Notes under the pieces: generated by a model
Databases searched by the model: none
Told to the model about the DNA's origin: nothing
Seen by the model: only the letters and a program-made list of their open reading frames with translations
Made by a program: the position numbers and the translations under genes
In this document: positions 7,143 through 12,236 of the stretch, piece by piece
Position numbering within the stretch: the stretch's first letter is position 1
Layout of the letters: every line of letters begins with the position of its first letter
NCBI GenBank assembly: GCA_051745395.1
Contig: JBNJEA010000094.1
Span: forward strand, 1-12,236
Source of the DNA: JBNJEA01 sp051745395
GTDB lineage: Bacteria; Desulfobacterota; Desulfobacteria; Desulfobacterales; Desulfosalsimonadaceae
DNA: 12,236 nt
Direction of reading: 5' to 3'

Positions 7143-8559
7143 GTCGCAACTCCTGTTCGGCTTTGTATTTTCGGCAGGCCGCGGCAAAGCCCGCCCCGAC
7201 CGCCGGGCGGCTTTTGAAATGCAGGTGCACGTAGCTGCCCAGGCACCGGTGGATCAACCAGCCCGGGCATCCCCGGTCTGTGCCGCTTTTATCCGTTGCG
7301 CCGTAGGCCGGCACGGCACCGGCGGCCTCGTCCGGTTCGGCCAGGTGCGAGTAGTGAAATTCATGCCCGCGAACGCTCATACCGGCCGGCCCCAGCGGCG
7401 TGTCGCGGACAAATTTAATTTCCCGGTATCCCAGGGCGGCGAGGCGCTGCTGCATACAAATCTCAAAGGCAAACACGCCGGCCATCTCATAGGGGCGGCC
7501 ATCGGCCGTTACCAGTTTGCGGCACAAATACATAAACCCGCCGCACTCGGCATAAACCGGCATGCCCGATGCAGAAAGGTTTTGAATAGCCTTGCGCATG
7601 GAGACATTTTCCGATAATGCCGCCGCGAAAAGCTCGGGATAGCCGCCGCCGAAATACAGGCCGTCCACATCGGGGGGCGCGGCATCGGTGATGGGCGAAA
7701 AAAATTCAATGCCGCAGCCGTTTCGCCGAAGCACGTCCAGGTTGTCTTCGTAGTAGAAGCAAAACGCCGCGTCCCGGGCCACCCCGATGCCGATGTCGGG
7801 CGCCGGAAGGACCGGCGCATCCTGAGTATCCGCCGCATCCGGTGTATCCGGGGCTGTTTCGGGCAGATGGTCTACAAAGGCGCCCAAATCCATGTGGGCC
7901 GTTGCCATGTCCGCCAGTGCGTCGACCGCGGCGTCGGGCAATACGTGGTCATCGGCCGTGTAAAGCCCGAGGTGGCGGTCCGGGATGGTCACATCGGCGT
8001 TTCGTGGTATCGCGCCCAGCAGCGGCACGTTAATAATGCCCGCCAAGGCCTGCTGCAGGTACGCCAGATGCTTGTCACTGCCTACGTTGTTGGCCAGAAC
8101 GCCGCAAAATCGAAGGTCCGGGTCAAATTCCACAAACCCCTTGACCAGGGCGGCAAAACTGCGGGCCATGCTTTTGGCATCGACGACAAGCAGCACCGGC
8201 AGTCCGAGCCACTTGGCCATCTCGGCGGTTGACCCGGCCTCGCCGGTGCCGTCGTAGCCGTCAAAAAGGCCCATGACGCCTTCGGCCACGGCGATGTCGG
8301 CATCCCCGGCCGCATCGGAAAAAATCCGCCGGCACTCGGGCCGGTCCAGCATCCAGCCGTCGACGTTGCGGCTGATGCGGCCGGTCACCCGGCCGTGGTG
8401 GCCGGGGTCGATGAAATCCGGCCCCACCTTGAACGGCGCCACCTGCAGGCCCTTTTTCTTCAGGGCCGCCATCAGGGCCAGGGTGACCGTGGTCTTTCCG
8501 GAGCCGCTCATAGGGGCGGCGACCACGAAGCCTTTTATTGTTGATGTATTGCGGTTCAT
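7129..8559 (-). CDS. cbiA: Cobyrinic acid a,c-diamide synthase
   Basis: CbiA amidates the a and c acetate side chains of cobyrinate, using glutamine and ATP. The protein has 476 residues. An N-terminal DTB-synthetase-like ATPase (about 8-205) carries a P-loop variant APMSGSGKTT (15-24), FKVGPDFIDPGHH (43-55) and GVMGLFDGYDG (94-104). A type 1 glutamine amidotransferase domain (about 255-455) carries VYAECGGFMYL with nucleophile Cys339, plus GHEFHYS and YVHLHF, which contains the likely catalytic His. An Asp/Ala/Pro-rich linker (about 233-254) joins the two. It is the first gene after the 420-base repeat-filled gap. The ATG at 8559 has no strong ribosome site, and no riboswitch is visible directly upstream. 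Expression may depend on read-through from the importer operon or on an unrecognised promoter. Confidence 0.96.
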   Translation of the reverse strand: MNRNTSTIKGFVVAAPMSGSGKTTVTLALMAALKKKGLQVAPFKVGPDFIDPGHHGRVTGRISRNVDGWMLDRPECRRIFSDAAGDADIAVAEGVMGLFDGYDGTGEAGSTAEMAKWLGLPVLLVVDAKSMARSFAALVKGFVEFDPDLRFCGVLANNVGSDKHLAYLQQALAGIINVPLLGAIPRNADVTIPDRHLGLYTADDHVLPDAAVDALADMATAHMDLGAFVDHLPETAPDTPDAADTQDAPVLPAPDIGIGVARDAAFCFYYEDNLDVLRRNGCGIEFFSPITDAAPPDVDGLYFGGGYPELFAAALSENVSMRKAIQNLSASGMPVYAECGGFMYLCRKLVTADGRPYEMAGVFAFEICMQQRLAALGYREIKFVRDTPLGPAGMSVRGHEFHYSHLAEPDEAAGAVPAYGATDKSGTDRGCPGWLIHRCLGSYVHLHFKSRPAVGAGFAAACRKYKAEQELRHAAR

Positions 8560-8593
8560 ATTGTGTTCGGTTTTAACCTGATTTTGTTTTCAC

Positions 8594-8620
8594 CACAGAG
8601 GGCACAGAGAACACAGAGAA
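8594..8620. repeat. Three tandem copies of a 9-bp repeat, CACAGAGRR type
   Basis: The units are CACAGAGGG, CACAGAGAA and CACAGAGAA, followed by an A-run. An inverted, slightly diverged copy of the array lies at 8915-8941. Strings of this type are common in intergenic DNA of unrelated bacteria; their function is unknown. Confidence 0.85.
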
Positions 8621-8722
8621 AAAATTTTTCCCGGTTATTCGATTCGCCGCCCCATTCATTGACTATTGGCAATTCACAATTCGTTTTTCCTTTTTTCCCA
8701 ACTCCGAACAGGCTGGCCGCAG

Positions 8723-8790
8723 GCGAAGGCAGGCATCCAGAGTCTTTTGCCGCCTGGAAAACTGGATGCCTGCCTTCGCAGGCATGACGG
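8723..8790. repeat. Uninterrupted copy of the REP-like paired palindrome (empty intron target)
   Basis: The right arm, 8762-8790, is identical over 29 bases to the arm the intron has split at 98-99 plus 2037-2063. The left arm is recognisable only at 8723-8740, where GCGAAGG and CAGGCATCCAG are retained and the outer part has diverged. The 21-base spacer 8741-8761 ends CCTGGAAAA; the corresponding spacer 76-97 ends TCTGGAAAA. Because the ACT-GGATGCC junction is intact here, this copy shows what the left locus looked like before intron insertion. Confidence 0.9.
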
Positions 8791-8914
8791 ACGAAGCAAA
8801 GTGCTTTTCTTGCTAAGTCTTCGACTTCATTACGTTTAAAATTAAATGCCCAAATATTACGTTTGGGTTTTAGGCAACCAGAATCACGAAACAGTTTTTA
8901 GCTTCTCAATTCTT

Positions 8915-8941
8915 TTCTCCGTGCCCTCTGTGCCTTCTGTG
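8915..8941. repeat. Inverted array of the 9-bp repeat
   Basis: The plus strand reads TTCTCCGTG, CCCTCTGTG and CCTTCTGTG. As reverse complements these are CACAGAAGG, CACAGAGGG and CACGGAGAA, i.e. the array at 8594-8620 in opposite orientation with a few changes. The two arrays bracket the central REP-like pair. Confidence 0.82.
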
Positions 8942-8979
8942 GTTCATTTTCGCTGCGTAATCCATTTCAATTCAGCGTC

Positions 8980-10095
8980 TTATTCCGGCACCCCCGACCC
9001 AATGGCTTGCCTTGCCGCCGCATCAAAGTGCTCCGGATACAGGATCGCCCCGATCCGGCAGATGCCGTCGAGCAGGCTCAGTGTGGGCCGGGACATCATT
9101 GTTTCATCCATGAGGTAGACCTCGCCTTCCCGGACGGCCTTGATGACATCAAAACCGGGCTCGTTGACAATATCGTCGACCGTCACCCGATTCATTACCC
9201 CTTTCTGCGCCAGGTAGACGTCGATTTCATCGGCATGTGACAGGATTTTTTCCTTGCCGTAGGCGGCGATGTTGGTGTTCCGAACGGCCGTTGCGTCGGC
9301 GGCCGCGTTGATGCCGCCGGCACACGTTAACGCAAACAGCGGCATGGAGTCGGGCGTAAAGGTTTTGAACCGGTCATGGATGGCCTCGAAATAGACGTGC
9401 TTTTTCGATTCCACCTTTTCCGCGATCCTGCGGGCTTCGGCCACGCCGTGTTCAAAACGCCGGATCATGTCACGGGCCGCGGCCGGCCGGTTGACCAGCC
9501 GCCCCAATATTTGCCAGTACGTCTTCATTTCTTCGACGTTTCCGGGCTGCAGCGACACCACCTGGACGCCGAAGTCTTCCAGGCGCCGCATCAAATCCGA
9601 GTAGCCGCGATCGTGCATGGGCCGCACCAGCAGCAGGCCGGGCTTGGCCGCCAGGAACCGTTCCGGGCCGTCATGGACCGAAAACCCCGGCAAATCGGCA
9701 GCGGCCTTTAACCGGTCGCTGCTGTTGGAAACCCCGATCAGGGCATCTTCAGCCCCCATGGTCAGCAGGTTTTCCGTGTGCGCCCCGTACAGCGAAATAA
9801 TCCGGGAAAACGGCTTTTCAACCCGGACCTTTCGGCCGGCGGCATCGACGATGCCGTTTTCGCCGAACAGGGCCATCTCGGTGGCAAATGCGGAAACTCC
9901 GGGCAGCAGCAAGAGGCCAACGACAATGAAAACAATAATACCGTAATGGCTTCCAGTGCTGCCGATCCAAAGATCTTCGCAACGCCCTGGTTTTCGGCCC
10001 CGACTCAGCAGATTCTCGACGTCATTGCCGCGAACTTGTCCCGATGAAGACCGGGACAAGTTCGCAGGAATGACGAGGGACTGTCTGCTCTTCAT
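8980..10095 (-). CDS. btuF: Periplasmic corrinoid-binding protein of an ABC importer (BtuF type), with a repeat-derived N-terminal extension
   Basis: The product is a class III periplasmic binding protein expected to deliver vitamin B12 or another corrinoid to the membrane complex encoded upstream. The mature part (from about residue 72) begins with the family-typical IVDAAGRKVRVEKPFSRIISLYGAHTENLLTMGAED. A signal peptide hydrophobic core lies at 53-66, with likely cleavage after SAFA (71). The ATG at 10095 overlaps the ATPase stop as ATGA, which supports it as the start. That start leaves about 50 residues before the hydrophobic core, far more than usual. Residues 7-26 are encoded by a 56-base palindrome, so the 5' end seems to have been extended by a repeat insertion. 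No Met lies between residue 1 and the hydrophobic core; TTG at codon 13 is an alternative. Iron-siderophore or haem binding is possible from sequence alone, but the riboswitch favours corrinoid. Confidence 0.87.
   Translation of the reverse strand: MKSRQSLVIPANLSRSSSGQVRGNDVENLLSRGRKPGRCEDLWIGSTGSHYGIIVFIVVGLLLLPGVSAFATEMALFGENGIVDAAGRKVRVEKPFSRIISLYGAHTENLLTMGAEDALIGVSNSSDRLKAAADLPGFSVHDGPERFLAAKPGLLLVRPMHDRGYSDLMRRLEDFGVQVVSLQPGNVEEMKTYWQILGRLVNRPAAARDMIRRFEHGVAEARRIAEKVESKKHVYFEAIHDRFKTFTPDSMPLFALTCAGGINAAADATAVRNTNIAAYGKEKILSHADEIDVYLAQKGVMNRVTVDDIVNEPGFDVIKAVREGEVYLMDETMMSRPTLSLLDGICRIGAILYPEHFDAAARQAIGSGVPE
10020..10075. repeat. REP-like palindrome inside the 5' end of the binding-protein gene
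   Basis: A perfect 14-base inverted repeat (GCGAACTTGTCCCG at 10030-10043 against 10052-10065) has a short loop. It is extended outwards by CGTCATT and AATGACG (10020-10026 and 10069-10075) with small mismatches between. The outer CGTCAT and the following GCGAA are shared with the REP-like arms at 47-75, suggesting a common family (inference). It is read in frame as residues 7-26 of the binding protein. Confidence 0.88.
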
Positions 10096-10865
10096 CTTAG
10101 AAACACCACCTGGGGGGCATCTATGGCCGCCTCGTAGGTGAGGCGGACGTCGACTTCGAATACCGCCCGCAAAACGTTTGCGTCGAAAATCTCATCGGTT
10201 TTCCCTGCGGCGCTTACCTGCCCGGCTTTCATGAAGACAAATTCGTCGGCGTAGCGTGCGGCCAGGTTAATATCATGCATCACGGCCACCACCGTGGCGC
10301 CGTCCCGGGTCACCCGGCCGGCCGCCAGGTCGAGCAAGCGCAGGGCGTGTTTGACATCCAGGTTGGCGCACGGCTCGTCGAGCAGCAAAACCGGCGTCTG
10401 CTGGGCCATGGCCCGGGCAAATATCACCCGCTGTTTTTCCCCGCCGGACAACTCGGTCATGTACCGGCCGGCCAGGTGGTCGGCCCGGCAATCGGCGAGC
10501 ACCGCGTCCACGAAGGCCATGTCGTCAACCGGCGGTGCGGAAAACCGGCCGATATGCGGGTAACGCCCCATGGCCACCACTTCCCGGGCCGTGTAGGGAA
10601 AGTTGACACGGTATTCCTGGGGCACCAGCGCCATTTGCCGCGCCAGGTGCCGCTTGCCGTAATCCGGCAGCCGATGGCCGTTATAGCGGATGTCACCGCC
10701 GGCCGGCCGCTTGTGGCCGCACAGCAAATCGAACAGCGTGGTCTTGCCGCACCCGTTGGGACCGATCACCGCGTAAAAGCGGCCCGGCGAAAGCGAAAGC
10801 GATACGCCGTCGACGGCCGGATGGGCCCCGTAGGCGTATGAAACGTTTTCGAGTTCAAAACCCAT
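10092..10865 (-). CDS. btuD: ABC importer ATPase subunit (BtuD type)
   Basis: This cytosolic ATP-binding subunit powers corrinoid import with the BtuC-like permease. It has 257 residues and all hallmarks intact: Walker A GPNGCGKTT (35-43), Q-loop Gln83 in ALVPQEY, signature LSGGEKQR (139-146), Walker B VLLLDEP (159-165), D-loop ANLD and H-loop His197 in VAVMHD. The arrangement belongs to the FepC/BtuD subfamily (iron-siderophore, haem and B12 uptake). The ATG overlaps the permease stop by 11 bases, and the gene's own stop overlaps the binding-protein ATG. Substrate assignment rests on the upstream riboswitch and the neighbouring cobalamin operon. Confidence 0.92.
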   Translation of the reverse strand: MGFELENVSYAYGAHPAVDGVSLSLSPGRFYAVIGPNGCGKTTLFDLLCGHKRPAGGDIRYNGHRLPDYGKRHLARQMALVPQEYRVNFPYTAREVVAMGRYPHIGRFSAPPVDDMAFVDAVLADCRADHLAGRYMTELSGGEKQRVIFARAMAQQTPVLLLDEPCANLDVKHALRLLDLAAGRVTRDGATVVAVMHDINLAARYADEFVFMKAGQVSAAGKTDEIFDANVLRAVFEVDVRLTYEAAIDAPQVVFLR

Positions 10866-11928
10866 GGCCCATCGCCCCCATCTGCCGCCGGCGGAAAATG
10901 TAGCAGAAAAACGGCCCGCCGATTAACGCGGTCAACACCCCGATGGGCAGCTCCGACGGCAGCACCGCCCGGGTCACCGTGTCGGCGGCCAGCAGCAGCA
11001 ATGCGCCGACCAGAAGCGACACCGGCATCAGGCGCCGGTTGTCCGGGCCGGTCACCCCGCGGACCAGGTGCGGCACCAGCAGGCCCACAAATCCGATAAT
11101 GCCGGTCACCGACACGCACACGGCGGCCATCAGGCTGACGCAGACCAAAAGCGCCGGCGACAACCGGCGTGCATCCACGCCAAGCGACTCCGCCGTCTTG
11201 GTGCCTAAAGAAATGGCGTTTAAATCACGGGCGAAAAACAGGCACACCGTCGTGCCCAGCCCGGTTACCGCCGCGATGATGCCGACGTCGGCCCACGTTT
11301 TGGACGCCAGGCTGCCCATCAGCCAGAAAACCAGCACGGCCACCCGTTCATCGGCCAGGTACTTTAAAAAGCTGATCCCGGCCGACAAGATGGCCGCCAC
11401 GATAATGCCGGACAAAATCAGGTTGTTGGAGGAAAAACCGCCGGCCGAGCCGGCCAGATACATCACCACCATCAGCGTGGCCACCGCACCGACAAAGGCA
11501 AACACCGGCACCGCGTATCCGCCGAGCAGCTCAATGTTGATCAGCAGCGCGATGGAGGCGCCGAATGCCGCACCGGCCGAAACCCCGAGCGTGTAGGGAT
11601 CGGCCAGGGGATTGAGCAGAATGCCCTGGTAGACGGCACCGGATACGGCCAGCGCCCCGCCCACCACGGCAGCGGTTAAAATGCGCGGCAGGCGCACATC
11701 GACCACCACGGCGGCAGCCATCGGATCGATGCCGGCCAGCAGGTCCTCATGACCTGTCAAAGCCGAGACCACGATCCGGATCACGTCGGAGACGCCGACA
11801 CGGACGTAACCCATGCCCGCCGCTGCAGCCATCAGCAGGCAAAGCAGTACGGCAAGTACTGCCAACTGCGGCCACAGGCGCCCGTTTCGCAGTCGATGCC
11901 AGGTTGTTTTGTGGGTTTTACCATTCAT
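10855..11928 (-). CDS. btuC: ABC importer permease (BtuC/FecCD family)
   Basis: The product is the 357-residue inner-membrane permease of the corrinoid importer; two copies normally pair with two ATPases. A hydrophobic segment at about 21-42 is followed by the family stretch DVRLPRILTAAVVGGALAVS (78-97), then YQGILLNPLADPYTLGVSAG, and FFARDLNAISLGTKTAESLG in the cytoplasmic coupling region. The C-terminal GFVGLLVPHLVR and ELPIGVLTALIGGPFF motifs are typical of the FecCD family. Roughly ten membrane segments are expected. It is the first gene after the cobalamin riboswitch. The ATG at 11928 is used because it gives a normal N-terminus, but no strong ribosome site is seen. A long palindrome lies 36 bases upstream. 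Confidence 0.92.
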   Translation of the reverse strand: MNGKTHKTTWHRLRNGRLWPQLAVLAVLLCLLMAAAAGMGYVRVGVSDVIRIVVSALTGHEDLLAGIDPMAAAVVVDVRLPRILTAAVVGGALAVSGAVYQGILLNPLADPYTLGVSAGAAFGASIALLINIELLGGYAVPVFAFVGAVATLMVVMYLAGSAGGFSSNNLILSGIIVAAILSAGISFLKYLADERVAVLVFWLMGSLASKTWADVGIIAAVTGLGTTVCLFFARDLNAISLGTKTAESLGVDARRLSPALLVCVSLMAAVCVSVTGIIGFVGLLVPHLVRGVTGPDNRRLMPVSLLVGALLLLAADTVTRAVLPSELPIGVLTALIGGPFFCYIFRRRQMGAMGHGF

Positions 11929-11964
11929 AAAATAATGACGAACGTGAAAAAATCGTTTTGGTAA

Positions 11965-12083
11965 GGCAAAGTAAAAAGTTCAAGATCAAGGCGCACGAAT
12001 CCCGAGGAATGCAGCGTACATGAGAGTACGTGAAATTCCGAAGGGATGAAGCGCAACGCAGATATTGGGCTTTTTACTTTGCC
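11965..12083. repeat. 119-bp MITE-like palindrome in the btuC leader
   Basis: Perfect 14-base terminal inverted repeats (GGCAAAGTAAAAAG at 11965-11978 against CTTTTTACTTTGCC at 12070-12083) enclose arms that pair imperfectly down to a GTAC-ATGAGA-GTAC tip near 12013-12026. It has no coding capacity; a 61-codon frame across 11925-12110 is just its translation. It sits between the riboswitch terminator and btuC, so transcripts that escape the terminator would carry it as a large hairpin. I recall similar palindromes scattered in sulfate reducers, but I cannot verify a family here. Confidence 0.85.
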
Positions 12084-12086
12084 GTC

Positions 12087-12130
12087 ATAAAAATAAAAAA
12101 GCCCTCCCAAGCCTGCGGCTTAAGAGGGCT
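12087..12130 (-). terminator. Intrinsic terminator of the cobalamin riboswitch
   Basis: On the minus strand, AGCCCTC (12130-12124) pairs with GAGGGCT (12106-12100). A second 5-bp stem, AAGCC with GGCTT, sits inside it around a GCA loop, and the run TTTTTTATTTTTA follows. It lies about 75 bases downstream of the B12 box and upstream of btuC. This is where B12-dependent premature termination would act. The plus strand has no U-tract, so the direction is clear. Confidence 0.9.
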
Positions 12131-12236
12131 GCACCCGTGTTTCTTGACCCTTCATAACGGAATTTTCGACGAGGCCGCGCGTCGAAATCCTTTCTTTCTT
12201 CCAAGGCAGGTCTTCTGGCTCTCGGTTCGTCCTACT
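12131..12236 (-). promoter_or_regulatory. Cobalamin riboswitch, 3' part (5' part outside the window)
   Basis: Positions 12205-12220, read on the minus strand, are AGCCAGAAGACCTGCC, a close match to the conserved B12 box of cobalamin riboswitches. Downstream, a 7-bp hairpin (12164-12170 with 12181-12187) has a 10-base GC-rich loop, the right place and size for the regulatory kissing-loop stem. The terminator follows. The remaining conserved aptamer elements should lie 5' of the box, beyond the window edge, so the aptamer cannot be checked in full. By known mechanism, B12 binding would favour termination and lower expression of the importer genes. Confidence 0.9.

Larger units (their letters stand above)
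8560..8979. other. 420-base intergenic region built from nested inverted repeats
   Basis: This stretch separates the importer genes from cbiA. Its outer parts are inverted arrays of a 9-base repeat (8594-8620 and 8915-8941). Its centre holds the REP-like pair (8723-8790). No B12 box, convincing promoter or clear intrinsic terminator was found. An open frame on the plus strand across 8563-8787 merely translates the repeats. Confidence 0.75.

Noticed and set aside
7143..7187. Upstream start for cbiC
   Set aside because: The extra 15 residues are inside cbiA and unlike the family; the ATG at 7142 has AGGAG at 7-base spacing and gives the normal N-terminus.
8728..8742. B12-box-like string (GGCAGGCATCCAGAG) upstream of cbiA, also at 64-77
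   Set aside because: Only part of the B12 box consensus matches, there is no accompanying aptamer or terminator, and the string is fully explained as the REP-like arm.
8563..8787. Plus-strand frame of 74 codons
   Set aside because: It reads straight through the 9-bp repeats and the REP-like arm; the repetitive QRTQR-like string is a repeat artefact.
11925..12110. Minus-strand frame of 61 codons upstream of btuC
   Set aside because: It translates the MITE-like palindrome and part of the terminator; no ribosome site or family similarity.

Overview
The window looks like chromosome from a GC-rich anaerobic proteobacterium, most plausibly a sulfate-reducing deltaproteobacterium (Desulfobacterota). 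This is an inference from the anaerobic (early cobalt insertion) cobalamin genes, the gene order, and intergenic space filled with short palindromic repeats. No marker gene allows firmer placement. Every credible gene lies on the minus strand, so transcription runs from right to left.

Right end (about 11930-12236): the 3' part of a cobalamin riboswitch is visible, with its B12 box, a downstream hairpin and an intrinsic terminator. The aptamer's 5' half lies beyond the window. Between the terminator and the first gene is a 119-bp imperfect palindrome with perfect 14-bp ends that resembles a MITE. Three overlapping genes follow: a BtuC-type permease, a BtuD-type ATPase and a BtuF-type binding protein (8980-11928). 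Together they form a corrinoid ABC importer, and the riboswitch is the main argument for the substrate. The binding-protein gene has a REP-like palindrome inside its reading frame, ahead of the signal peptide.

Middle: 8560-8979 has no gene. It holds inverted arrays of a 9-bp repeat around a paired palindromic (REP-like) element. Next comes a compact cobalamin operon: cbiA, cbiC, cbiL/cobI, an uncharacterised Gate-domain membrane protein, cbiD and a fused cbiE-cbiT (2424-8559). Most neighbours overlap by 4 to 14 bases. The enzymes cover scattered steps from cobalt-factor II to cobyrinic acid a,c-diamide; the other steps must be encoded elsewhere.

Left end: after cbiET there is a roughly 200-bp giant palindrome (about 2177-2373). 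Beyond it is a complete group II intron (100-2036) with its own reverse transcriptase/maturase. The intron sits inside the same type of paired palindromic element that is present uninterrupted at 8723-8790. That empty copy fixes the intron boundaries to the base: removing 100-2036 restores a 29-bp perfect inverted repeat.

The genes themselves are mostly known families. The most interesting material is the repeat ecology (an intron in a REP pair, a REP inside btuF, two large palindromes) and the unassigned membrane protein embedded in the cobalamin operon.
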